A DNA stretch of 64,000 bases from Trochalopteron elliotii. Lineage: Eukaryota > Chordata > Aves > Passeriformes > Leiothrichidae. The stretch spans positions 289,756 to 353,755 of the forward strand of contig JANPWX010000108.1 of assembly GCA_024734555.1 (NCBI GenBank). The letters are read 5' to 3'. Shown here piece by piece: positions 11,301 through 24,300 of the stretch; position 1 is the stretch's first letter, and each line of letters opens with the position of its first letter. Made by a program: the position numbers and the translations under genes. A model generated the notes under the pieces. The model saw only the letters and a program-made list of their open reading frames with translations, did no database searches and was not told the origin of the DNA.

Positions 11301-13490
11301 ACAGTAGGACTCCTCTTATGAAATGCTGTGAAAACATAGACTTTTCACCAAATTATGTGCATCTCAGTTGTCTACTTTGGTAATAGTATAAACACTGCAT
11401 GGGGGCAGGAAAAAAGCACAGAAACAAACAATTTCATATTCTAAGAAAGAGGTCCAAAATATCTTGGCAGTGACCAGCTTGTCGTTTACTGCCTCTGTTG
11501 TCCTTGCCAGCATTTAAATTAAGCTGGACTAGAATCAAATCAGTTCTATCACTACCCTGTTCTAACCTTCGGTTAAGCTGATAATTTTCAACTTGTTAAA
11601 ATGTTTAATCTGTATCAAAAATGCATCACACTACACTTCTTGGCACATTTTTGTAACTGGTGAATAGGACCCTATTTTCTTGCATGTTTACAGAATGTTA
11701 ATTCCATGGTGTCTTTATGAGACACTTGGTGCTGTCAGTTGCCTAATGTAGAGATGCAAAACATTTTTTCTCCTCCTGAGAAGTGTGATTTATTAGATTT
11801 TTATCCAAACTGAATGCCTTTTCAGGAGTGCCAAATGTGCACCATTCAAGAGAAGCATTCATGAGAGAAGATCTTCTTCACCACTACAGTCCATATGATG
11901 AGTCTACTGTCTGTGACTCATAATTCACTTCCAACACCTCCTTTTAGATAGATGAAAGAAGTGTCTGCATGTGTTTAGTCCTTTTGCTCAGTGTTGTCAC
12001 TGGTGACGTATTTGTCAGTACCTGATGGCCACACTGAATAACTGAATAATGGCCACAGACCAGAAAACGTTTTAAGACTTTCCCCAGCAGTATTTAGTAC
12101 TTTATGTGACATGCTATAGTTTCATCCATGTCTTTGTAAATTGTAAAACATAGGAATGGAATTTTTTTATTGTTCCTTTTTAAACTTCAGGTGAAAATCA
12201 AAAGAAAATTTCACTAAACTGGTTACAAAACAAAGTGAGAATTCAGATATCCAATATGTCAGATACCCAAACCTATAAATTAAGGAATCCAGTGAGTTAT
12301 TTTTATTAGTGTCATACAGCTCAGACAATCACAAAAGAGATAATACTAAAAAAAAAAATTTGGGAGAAAATATTGCTTCCTATGAAAACATAGTAAAATG
12401 TTAAATAAGTTGTATTTTCTATTTGTTTCAGTATTTTTTGATGAAATTGAGTCATGGAAGAGCATATGATAGTTTTCCTCTTTTGAAAGCTGCCCTGTAA
12501 AGTTCATTCTTAGCAGAAAAAACTGGCTGGAGAGGAGATCTATTTTGGTTGTCATGTGGTATTCAGTATTACCTGATGTCAAAACACCTTTTGGAGAGGA
12601 AAGGAAAAAAAAAAAAAAGAGAGAGACAGAGGGATCATACTTCATACTAGCAGACTTTGAAAAAAAAAAGATTAAATCAAGAGTGAAGAATTTGGAGTAA
12701 TTATCAAAGAAAGAGTTATAAAATATAAAATGTCAAAAGTATTTGTCTATTCCTGTGCCTGTAAGTCCAACTCTTTCATTTGTTGCTATTTCATCTTCCC
12801 TGCAGCTTGTTTCTCAGGAGATAGATTAGAAGCAGATTTCAATGTCTCTCCCTCTTCTCACTTCTCCAGTTCAGGTGTCCTTGTGCTGCTGCTTTCACAC
12901 CTGAAGCTGGATTTGATGTATATTTGCTAGGAGCATCAAGGGACTTCTTGAAATCATTTACTGAAAATTTTCTAGGGAAAACTGCTTCATTAAACTGTGA
13001 ACACAATTTGAGGATAAACTAGGCACCCTTTCATTAGGTTCCGGTGGTGGACTTTTTAAAAAAAACACCCTTTAAGCCATTTAACCATGATGAGAAAAGA
13101 AAGCAGTGAGGAAGATTCTACTTTTGCTCTGTAGATTGTATTTTTGTTGTGTGTTGTGTCTCTACCCAGCAGAAATATAAATATTTTATCAAAAACTATG
13201 ATTTTTTTGCTGGAAACATTGCAATGACTATTTGTGAAAGAGACAAATCAAAGGCAAACTTAACCAATTCATAATAGTGTCATGGCTTCACTTTTATCAT
13301 TGGGAAGGTGGATTTGGGCTCTTTTTTAATGTTTTCAGCTGCATAGCCAGCTTTTTTTTGCCTTTTTTTTAATGTATATTACATGATGTTTAAATTCTTT
13401 GACACCTTGTTTTACAGAGCTCTTACCAAATTTTCATTACTAGATTATGTAGGAGCGAAGCATAGTGAGTAAAGAGCCATTTGTGGTCCC
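8372..13490. other. Unique sequence, no supported gene
   Basis: No repeat family is recognised. The longest frame is a 156-codon minus-strand frame at 9766-9296, preceded by a 69-codon frame at 9938-9729. GC is a little higher here, but I see no domain, no known motif and no clear splice structure. A 26-base micro-exon-like motif lies at 10123-10148 on the plus strand. A poly-A run near 12605-12620 is followed by a GA-rich patch. Confidence 0.4.
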
Positions 13491-13495
13491 AGGTA

Positions 13496-13600
13496 TTTTG
13501 TTTTGTTTTGTTGTTTTTATTTTTTGTTTTGTTATGTTTTGTGGGGCTTTTTTGTTTTGTTTTTGCTTTTTTTAAATTTCTCTTTTTTTGTTTTTTTTTA
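13496..13600. repeat. (TTTTG)n-like T/G simple repeat
   Basis: The plus strand is a run of TTTTG and TTTTTG units with a few interruptions (GTTATG, GTGGGGC), ending in poly-T. The Lys/Asn/Thr-rich minus-strand frame over it is an artefact. No retrotransposon body is recognised next to it. Confidence 0.85.
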
Positions 13601-16600
13601 ATAACACACAAAATTTTCAGGGGGCCAATGATAGATTAAAGACTATTGCTTCAAATATTCTGCCAGCTAGAACTCCTTTTGAATAGGGATACTTTGAAAG
13701 AAAGCGCTTTCAGCACTTTTTAATAGGAAAGTGAGGCTTTTGCTTCAAAAATACTTAATCTTAAGGTGGTGTTTGGTATGTCCTTTTCTTTCCTCCAGTA
13801 CAGATCCTTTCCTGTTTTCATCAATGTTTTATGAGAGGGGATGGGAAAAAGACATGGAGAATAATTTTGTCAACACCTTCACAGCTTGACAAGCAGTACA
13901 TATCAGAGAAAGAAGTGAAGAACTTGTTAGGTATGAAACAGCAATAAGACGTGCAATTCTCTGCTCCACACCTGTCATTCTTGTCCAAGGATATTAATAG
14001 AACCTTCTCACATGTATTGTATAAAATTTATGCTTAAGAAATGAGGTATTCTATTGAAAACTATCTTCCTATTTCTTCCCTGTAATTCCCTCACCATTAC
14101 AGCTCCTCCCAGTGTGAAGCTGTTAGATGCCTTTACTCATATTGTGTTGCATGAAATTGAATTTTAGTGTTAAATTTTTAGCAGTATTTCAAATCTAGTT
14201 CCATTCTTATTAACTCAGCTTTGCTTAAAATGGCAATATTTGAACTAAAAGTTTTCATTGGCACTTTCTCATTTGTTTGCTTGCTCCAGAAACTGTGAGC
14301 AGAAGTACATGTCTGTTATTAAAATGTGAAGATTTTGTGATATATATCTTCTTCTGACATATGCTGTTAGTAAGTGTAACAACAGAGCATCTGGGGGTAG
14401 AAAATAAAAATTTGGGCCAGCAAATAGTGGGAAAGGTTCTTAACTATTGTGATGATAATAAAACTTTCTTTTGCTCAATCAAAAAATCTCTCCATGCATT
14501 CAACTTGTGGAATTTTTGGTTGTATTGTGCTTGCATGACTGCATGAATTGTTAGCCAAATAGGTAGGTAAGTATACACTTATGTGAGCCACACAGTGAAG
14601 GGTCATGAGGGGAGTGTTTGTACTCTCTGATCTTCTTTTAAAGGTATCTGATCATGGGCATCAATGCTGTGCTGGGATCATACTTAGAAATTAGTCCCTG
14701 TGTGGCACGTTGGGATGGAGGCTGCCCTTCTTCCTGGATACCCCCAGACTTGTGCAGCACATGGGAAATGGGAGGAATTCGGCGTAAGGAGCTCTGAAGA
14801 GACAGCCATGCATGCTGCCCTGACAATGGTTTATCAGGTAGCACTGAGCAAGGATAAGGATGGCTGTGAGTAAGTGTCCACACAAAATTCTGAAACTTCA
14901 GTGTTTTTTAAATCCAAATAAGTACTTTTTGCTGTGCCTTGGGTGAGAAGTTTTAAATGAATAGTGTATATTTAAATACACATTGAACTGAGTAGATTGT
15001 CACCTGGAAGAAATCTTTCTGTTTTTCTGAATAGAACAGACCCCTACAGTGTAAATTTGCACTTCGAATTTTCTTTTTTTGCCCTCAAATACTCCCCTCA
15101 GATTTTTAAGTGCACATACAACATACCAAAGAGATAACATCCGCAGTTTCCAAACACCTGACAATTTTTCAAAGAACATGCTTGAATTGACTATGGGCAT
15201 AAAACAGTTATGCAACTGTACCTGCTTTTGGCAAGGAAAAACTAGGAAAAAGTGAGACAAAAAGGTGATATTCTGTGGTAATATTTTGAGATGGGAAAGC
15301 TGTCCTTCACGGTTACCCCAGAAGAGATGGCAGGGCCTGACAGTGAGGTTAATAGGGCCCTGCAAGCAAGGAGCAGGGTATGATAAATGATGGTTTCTTT
15401 CTCACAGTGGAAGGACAGTCAAGAAGGCTTTGGGAAAGTGAAGAGACACTGCAATAGAATAAAATATTATTTGAACCATCTTCTGATTTTTGGGGAAGGT
15501 TTGTTATATTTTGTGTAATTTTTCTTCAAAGCATGGAATGTTCTTAGATTTTTTTCCTTCCAACTGTACCCCAATTAGACAAATTATCTTTGCTCCTCTC
15601 AGTTAAAATAACTACATGAGAATAATTACAGGGTTATTCAGGAAAATAACCCACCATCATATTTCAAATAATTTCTTTTTTTTTTTTCCTTTTATAGAGA
15701 AGGAAGGAGAAACTTCAGTTTTAGTTAAAAATCAAGCAAAACCTCACTCAATCCAGATGTAGGTGTATACTGGATCAAGAGCAAGGAAGCATTGAGATAT
15801 TTGTGCATTTAATTTTATTTCAGTGACTTTTCCAGTAAGATTTAATGGAAAGTGTGTTTCACAGCTGCTGGTTTCTAGTGTGGTTGACATCTCCGTACTA
15901 TTGATTCTGAAATGTCGATATTGAAAATTTGTGTGCACAGTGCTGACTTAGTTTACTTTAGTTCATTAAATCAGAGGTCTTTACCATTTTAAATGACAGA
16001 ACTGGAATATAGGTATGAAATGCATTGTCTAATTCATCAAATGGAATTTATTTAATGTCAGTGTCTAAAAATATAGGTCATACTTGAGGACTCCCAGAGA
16101 AGGCATACCTAGAAAAACAAATTTTAACATATGTAACCTAATTGAGCAAAGTCAAGAAAATCATAAATAAACTGGACACAAAAAACCAGACAGGATAGTC
16201 AAGATACCCTAGTACTTTAAATGGTTTTAGTCTTACCTTACACTGATAAAACACCCCAAAAAAAAGGGGATAAAGCTCTTCTTACTAATTCTAGATAGCA
16301 TTTTAAAGAGAAATTTATTGAATTTTTTCTGTATTATTTTTTTAATTCAGTTTGCATTTAAAACAAGCTAGCAATCACCACACACAGAGCAACTTAGAAG
16401 AGCTGGCCGGGGCTGTCATCCCTACACAGAATATAGAAAGAAATGAGGAGCAAAATGAATGAGCAGAACAACCAACTTTGTGTTAGTTTTATCAAGGAAG
16501 CATGAATTTGAATAATGACATTCCAGTCACTTTGGCTGCCTTGTTTATATATAGTTAGGCACCAGGCTTCCCCTGAAATAAATGAGGCTTTAATTTTTCT

Positions 16601-19600
16601 TGGTAGCTACATTAATTATCCTGCTTTTATTCTTTTAACTAATGTGAGTGTTCCCGTATCAGGTAATACACATCTGTGTTATAAACCAGCATTCACAAAT
16701 ACCTTCATTAGGTGAGCCGTTTGCAATCATTAATAATGAGAACCACCATGATAATTTATCAGGAGATATCATGCCACAAGGTTCACTGGTTTCCCTGGTA
16801 CAATCAGTAATTTTTAAAGTGGATGTATTGGCTGTTTCCTAGTAAACAAAAGGAAATTTTAGTACATTCAGTTGAAGATGTAGTATGTAGTCAAAGATGT
16901 GATATGCAGATGTAGTACTGAATACATGTACTACATGTACACTACAGATGTAGTACTGAGATGTACTTCTGCTCATTTAGGCAAGGCACCAAATCTCTCT
17001 AGAAGTCTTTGGGAATATGTTGCAGATGTGCTCACCCATCTTTTAACTTGTAAAGATGAACTGGACATTTTACCTTCTTTGTCACCACTCAAGACAATGC
17101 TCTTCATCTTTATCTTCCCTGTTGCAAGCAGATTGGGATGAAAATTATTATTAGAGTTTTTCCTGCCAACAATTGTAATTTTATTATTCAGTTTTTATTA
17201 AGAAAAAAAATCCACCCAACTTTAATTTGCTCTAGAGCATAAATCAGGAGTAGAGCTATACAGAATGGAGTTAGGAAATGTTTTGAAATTTTAAATTTTA
17301 TTTTGGTCTGAAGGTGTTTGAGTGGAGGTCTGTAGATCCAGGACTCTCATCCGTGGTTTGAGAAGAAGGTCACCCTACAACAAAGGACTCCAGTATCTAT
17401 CACTCAAGCTGGATCCAAATGAGACTCTCCAGTGGGAAATTTCAGGACTTGAGTACTGCAACCAGATGTACTGGATGAACACCTATGAATAAGAAAAGCC
17501 AAAAGCATTGATTCCCCAGGCTTAGACAGTTATCCAAAACACATGGCAGAATGTTGCTTGAAATACTATTTGGATCTTATAAAACTGAATTTTGCCAACA
17601 TGATTTCACATAATTTCTGTCTAAACCTAGTCCACAATGGCAAATATAAAGCATTTGGCAGACTTTTGCTCCTGGATAACATTTCAGTTTGACACCTGAC
17701 TGTAGCCATTTGTGCTCACAGATAGATGCACCATAAACCTGATTGTGGATGCAACACTACTATGAATAGATCTAAATGTTCATGTGTACTGTTAAACAAT
17801 ATTACGTGATAATGAGACAGGATAAAAGTCTCTCTTTTCCAATACCTTTTAATTCAAAGTATATAATTGGGATATAAATGCTGGTTAAAGGAAACATGAT
17901 CCTATTGGTTTTGCTTTAAAAAATCATGGTGGCACAGTCCACCCTAAAAGCTATAATTGTTTTTTTCTTATGTATCCAATGAAGTATACCAATTATAACC
18001 ACTAAAGTAGATTATGCCTCTTTATGTGAATTTTTAAAGAAGAGTAGACAAGCGTACAGTAAATAGCTTTTGCAAACTCGGATTCAAAACTGATCTCAGC
18101 ATAAGTTCAGAAGTAATTCTTGCAGACATGTTTTGTTTATACGCTGTCACTAGGATGATGCCTTAGGTACAAGGGACATGTATCCTTTGAAGAGTATGGA
18201 TAGTCTAGGGAAAGAAAAATTCTTACTCAATCCCTTCTCAAAGGACTTTTATTAAATATGGCAAGAATCTAGAATAAGAAGATATAATCTTGTTAATTTG
18301 ATTCTTTCAAGTAATGGACCTGGGATACAAGGCACAATTTTAAAACAACGTATTTTCAGTTTCTTCATTCCTATGTTATATTTTTTGTGGTTACTTTTAT
18401 AAGATTAGTTCTCAACCATACTGGAAACTTCTCTATAACTCTCTAAGCAGCTGCTTTATTGGGAAGGCTATGATCCATTGTGCCTCTTGAAGGAACATTT
18501 CCTAAATTAATAGGGATTATAAAGAAAGGAAGTAAAAATATCTCTGAAATGGAGTAAAAGGTCAGACTTTTTTTGAGACTGAATTTAGAAGCATATTATT
18601 TTGTAGGAGGCTTGCTTTAGGTCTCTCCTTATTCATAGAATATCTTAAGTATTGTGAAATCTGATTAATGCTACCAAATTTTCTTGCCATATATGCATAT
18701 GGCATATGCATCCAAAAAAGATTTATTCAGAAAAAAAAAAAATGGATATCTATGTCCATTTAGGAGATTATGTATTTCCTAACTGCATAGTTAATACAGG
18801 GATTCTTGAAGTGGAAATATTCTTTGATCACCAAAAAGCATGTCCTGGGAAAAGAAATCTTCTTTCTGATTTGGTTGTTAGGTTTTGTCATCATTTTTTC
18901 CCAATGTATCCTTTGATAACATTAGGTTTGCTAAAGAGTAATAATCTAGATCTATGTCTTCAAATGTAAAAAGGTGATTTTTACAAAACAGCATTTAAAC
19001 TATATTCCAGAAAACAATTCACAAAAATGATCAATGAAAGTCCATTTTGGGGTTTTTGTTCTCCCCATAGCTGGGAAGATGACTACAAATATCCATGCTT
19101 GAATTTTCCAAAGATCTGTTCTAATGGTGGTCACTGGAGTGGTATTCAACAGTAAAGGATTTCAATACCATTTGAGATTCCTTTTCTTTTCCCAACCCTT
19201 GACCTCATTTTGTTGGTCTTCAGATCACCCTTAATTGTTTGTATCTTAGTATCTATTCAATATGTTCAATACACATAAGCAATAAACCCCACTCTCAGAA
19301 AGAAATTGCCTTTCTCTAGTAGTGATTATATCAAATCCCAAGCTCTCTGCTTAAAAGTCAGGATGAATAAGATTGTCCAGCTTCTCCATACAAGCTGTTT
19401 TCTGAATTTCTAACTTGCTGGTTAGTGCTATTTGCTCCCGTATTTACATGCCGACCTAATAAAATTACTAGATATTTCATGTCAGGAAATAGGAAACAAT
19501 TTTCCTCTGGGCAGATGGGAGCAGATCATTAGGGAAGTGACTGCATTCACTTCTGGATAACAAACTCTGCACTTCAGCAATTCAATTCATTACTGGCAAC

Positions 19601-20670
19601 CTTCTTATCTCCTACTCTCTTGCTGATACCCTGAGACATATGGTCCTTTGTATATAAGTGTTAAATGTGTTATATTTTACAGGTGTCTCTCATATTTATT
19701 ATACAGAAGATAATAGTGCAGATGTTCTGGAGAATGTTTTTGAGTTCAGTCCCTATTGAATTGTTTCCCACAGTTGCAGGAGCCTGGATCTGGTGGCTGA
19801 TGCAGTCTTTTCAAGCCCTGAGTTTAATGTCTTGAGGCATTAAGGAATTTGAGAATGTTTTTATTTAAGAAAATAAGAACACCTGGGTACAGGTTCTGCC
19901 TATGCAACACACAAGATTACAAAAATGAAATTTTAACAGGCCTTTATAAGTTACCTAATGTGAACGTTGATAACATTTAAAATGGCAAAGTTTTGATCCT
20001 GCATCCCTTGAATGCCGTGCTGCAACCTTTCCATGTTGAGATTTCAAAATATTTTTCAAAACAAAAGAAATTTATTTTGTAAGTATTGGTTTTCCTGCAA
20101 ACATTTTAGCTGGTGGAACAAAATAATGAGCATTTTAGTTTCCAGCAACCTAAACATTTTAAACATTGATAGGAAGATATGAAGCATGGCTGTGATTGTT
20201 CTGGACATTTCTTATATACAACAAAATCAGTAAGAGCTAAGGTAAAAAGAAAGCCTTAGGGCACTGAATAGTAATGTTTAGATTGCAAGGGATATCAGAA
20301 AGCAGACAATGCCAGAATTCTGTTCCTGTACTTTCTGGGACATAACATCGCAGGAATGATACTCTGCAGTAATGCTTACAGGAATTGTCTGATAGTGTTT
20401 AAGAGTGTATAAACCCACTGACAATATGTAAGTATGAATGTGAATATTTAACAGTTGAGTGAAACATCTGAAGTGCCTTTTAACAAAGTCAATATTGAGT
20501 TTTCTCTCCCCTTTCCTTTAACAGTGAGATTTCTTATTTTCTTATTGGAATTAAAGCAAAAGAATTTCAGCTTTGCAAGTTTTGCAGAAACTGCTCATGT
20601 GCCTAAAAACTATTGAGATTTGTTGGAAGAAAAGGAGAGAGAAAGTTGGGATCAGCTGTCTGTTTTGGCA
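13600..20670. other. Unique AT-rich sequence, no supported gene
   Basis: No known repeat is recognised. A GC-richer patch at about 14640-14885 is open on the minus strand in two frames but resembles nothing I know. A minus-strand exon-like segment at 15906-15771 and a small repeat cluster at 16907-16959 are reported as findings. A short imperfect hairpin (arms TGCCATAT and ATATGGCA) lies at 18685-18704. Confidence 0.4.
16907..16959. repeat. Short direct and inverted repeat cluster
   Basis: The 15-mer CAGATGTAGTACTGA occurs at 16907-16921 and again at 16945-16959. Between them GTACTACAT (16928-16936) is the exact reverse complement of ATGTAGTAC (16910-16918), giving a 9-bp stem with a 9-base loop. 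The second 15-mer gives an alternative pairing partner. Confidence 0.8.
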
Positions 20671-21340
20671 AATGTTAAGAACCAATTAGTGAGAGAAGCC
20701 TCTGCCTGAATTAAGGTGCAAATGAGGCCATATGCAAAAGTCAACAATACAGATTTTATTTAACAATAAATGTAGATAGAGAGATAGAAATTAATAGAAA
20801 AAAGGAGATAGAGAGGGACAGAGAGAGATATCAAGCAGAAGATTGCTACCACACATGAATCTAGAGGCATCCCATTTCTCCTTCTTCACAATCTGCTTCT
20901 TGGTTGTGGAATTCCTGAGGTTGTTCAAAACTTTTCATCATTTATGCATCTTAACAAACATAGGAATTAAGGCTCATTGGATACACAGTCCTCTTATTCT
21001 GTTGGTTGAATGATTCCCTCACTTCTAATGCCAATCAGTCCCCATGTTCAGTCTTTCTCTTCTTTTGAGTTGGTTTCTTGAGTTGATGGCCTGCAACTCC
21101 ATCATCACAATTTCTCCCTGCCAGAATTACCTTTTACCCATAAGTGCAGATTTCAGCAGAGTTCTTAATTTGGATTTCCTTTTGTTTGACCACTGACATG
21201 CATATAAACAGTTGCTTCTTTACACTGTTTGCCCCAGTGGGAATTTTTGTCAGGATGCATTAACCAAGATGAGTTAACCAGATCTCTGCTCTACTAGACA
21301 TTGAGTTAGCACCATCCTATCTCTCCAAAGCCCACACAGA
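20671..21340 (-). mobile_element. Probable old endogenous-retrovirus LTR
   Basis: The plus strand contains ACAGATTTTATTTAACAATA followed by a GATAGAGAGATAG-type purine block. This resembles the polyadenylation region of a songbird LTR read from the reverse strand, where it gives AATAAAATC. A TATA-like GCATAAATG on the minus strand near 20945 lies at a sensible distance upstream of that signal. The possible left end is the TGTTAAGAAC at 20671. The right end is not resolved and I found no target duplication. The family name is unknown to me and the call rests on pattern memory. Confidence 0.35.
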
Positions 21341-24300
21341 CAGAAAACTGTGCTCTTTAGCAAACAAATTATGAACTGTCTCATTAATGCACAGAGTATA
21401 GATTTTCAAATTTTCTTGAAGAAAATACACAAAGGGAAACATTCTTTTCATTTGAAATTAAGTCAAAAATTTCATAATTCTTGCAGAATTCTACTCAAGA
21501 AGGCAAAGAAATATTTTTTTAGGTTCATTAATTATTTAGACAAACACATGAGACATCTAATACTGTAATGCAAAGAATCTTTCTATAAAATCCTGAGTCT
21601 TAATAAAGTGACAGATATGACTTAAAAAATGCTACAATTCTGCTAATATTATCTGCCTCCTTTTCATCAACACTGCTGAAAATCTGCAAGTATGGTAAAC
21701 AGGATGAAGGCTGGGTGGATCTTAACCCACCTGGGGCAGTACTAGTCCACTGAGTCAGTGCCTCTATGCTAGAGACCTTCATCATTCCAGTCACACTGAC
21801 AAAATGCATACAGTAGGAGGAAAACTTGCCCAGCAGGGAACTTTACCCTTTTTGTCTCTTCATTTTGTGAAAATGAGAAAAATCAGACTCATTTAGTCGA
21901 TGAATGATTGGTATTTCTTACATGACCTTCTGAGATGCCTTTATTTAAATATGGATGAAAAAGGCCCCTCAAATTTTAATGTATATAAAAAATCATCAAC
22001 TAATAATGTGTCTTTGCCACTGTACCACTGAAAATCCCAATGAAAATCAAATGTGAATGGTAAACATTGTGTATCTCAACGGTTTCTCATTTCTAGCTAT
22101 TTTAAACTGCAGCAAAATGCAATCTTAATGAAGCATGTCAAAAATATATGCTCAGTACTTGTATGTTGTATTGAGTTATTCTGAATCATATTTCAAATCT
22201 ATCAAACTTCAGTGAAAAGTTCAAAATGAAAATATCATTATTATAATAAACAATTGACACTTATTGACTTGAAACTAAAATGAAATGTCTGCTCTATCAT
22301 GGGAAACATTTAGCACCAATGTTTTACTTTCAGAAGTTTATTTAAGATTTTAATTGGAAGTTTATATCTACTGACTTTTAGGACAGAGCTCAAGACTAGA
22401 CTTCTAAAATAGTATAGAATATAAAAGATGTTAATGAAGAGAAAGTAAAATAAATTGTAAAATGTTAATATTTACTGCAAATATTCTATTCCTTTGCTCT
22501 TTGTCTTTCTTTGGTTTCTTTGATTGTATCTCTAGAGATTTCCCTTTATCCTTTTAGTGCTCTTGATTTATTCTACCTACCCTCTTTTTTCCTCTGGTTA
22601 CAGATGCACAAAAAAAGTATTCAAAAATAATTTTTATCAATTAATAATTTTCCTTTGATTTCTTTATTATTTTCTTTTTTTATCTTTCACTTTTATTAGT
22701 CTTTTTATTCATTATTATTCTATAATTTTCTGTCCTTGCATTATGCTCATTTGTCTCATGTACATAATTTTATCTGCCACTACCTTTCTCCAAGATTCCC
22801 CCTTCTTTTTTTTCCTGTTTTCCTCTTGTCTTCCTACTTCTCATCCTCCCTCATGTTGTATTTCCATGTGTTTCCTATCGTAAATTGATCATTTGTCTGC
22901 TGCCAGCAAGTCATCACCTAAAATCTGAATTTTAGAACAGTGTTCTGAATCTACATCACGAGCAACAAAAGCAGAAGTTGCAATACCACTGCCTTCATTT
23001 TACATTCATGTTATATTCATGATTGTAGATTGTAGTGCAACACTCCAGAATGCTTTTATTTTAAGCTAATATTTATATTGTAGTGGAACACAAACACCTC
23101 ATTCTTGGATAAGAAGCCTAAGACAAGTATTTGGATTATTAAGTATGGGACAAGTACAGAATGAGAAAAAATTAGTAAATAAGAGGCAATAACATTATTT
23201 TTCTTCAGGAACTATTTCTTTTATTTTGCTCTATTGTGGATCATGATAGAGAAGGATTAAAATAAATATTCAGGGAAATGGATGAAATATATTCAGATGC
23301 AATCACAGATTAAAGTGTGATTCACATTTCATGTTTCTATTGTTGTCATTCAAGATGGTACTTAATAAGAGCAATGCATTGAGATCAAGATGAAACTCTG
23401 TAGTCAACATCAGTGATAAGAGCATTTTGAGTCTTAATTTATGTATAATTGTGTCTGAATAGAAACTTCTATTTTTTTTAATGTCCTTTTTTCAGTCTGA
23501 TTTACTAATAGTACAGACAAATAAAGAATGTGAACCTAGTGCTGTGTGGAAAGCAGAAGGACCTAGAAATCACCAGAGAATTGAAGAGAGTTCTTCATTC
23601 ATTACTTTTTCTTTGCAGAGTCAAAGCTTATTTACTACTTTTAAAAATTAATTGAATACATGTAATGAACCCCATTCCACAGGTCATATGAATTTTCAGG
23701 AACTCTAGAAGAACACATAGATCCATCACCTTAAAATGTAAAAAGTTTTCCTACGGCAAAATTACAGACAAATAATAAGGAAGAGAGATTATGACCAGGG
23801 ATGAAGAACTGTCAGGCCCTTCCTCCCAGTCTTGCCCAAATAAAGAGAGAGCTGGGTGGAATGACCTGTTAGGTAAGGTTTGTGCTTTCACAAGGAGCTG
23901 GAGAGCAAGTCTGTCCTGGTACTGAAGTTCTGTTGTTCATGTGGCAGCTAATTTGGGGACATGCAGGGCCCATGGTGCTCCTCCTTTCCCAGGTCCAGCT
24001 CACTGCAAGGCTGAGCACACACTCCCAGCAGACACATGCTAGATGCACAGACAGACAAAAGTGTGTCTGTTTCCCCACAGCTCTCATCCCAACATGAGCA
24101 GCACAGACTGTTCCTCTACTCCAGTTTATCAGGATGGGAGATAATTAGTGCAGCTAGCTAACTGTTGCATAGCTACTCATACCTGCTCAATCCTCTTCTT
24201 AGCAAGTCTCTAAGCCACAGCTTCTCTCAGGTGCTAAAAATGGGCACCTCAGAACCCACCAGCTTGTGGTGTCTTGCTTCCCTTGGCTGGCCAGTGTTGA

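Noticed and set aside
14638..14885. Two overlapping minus-strand frames in a GC-richer patch
   Set aside because: Both frames are open together and neither shows a known domain or splice structure.
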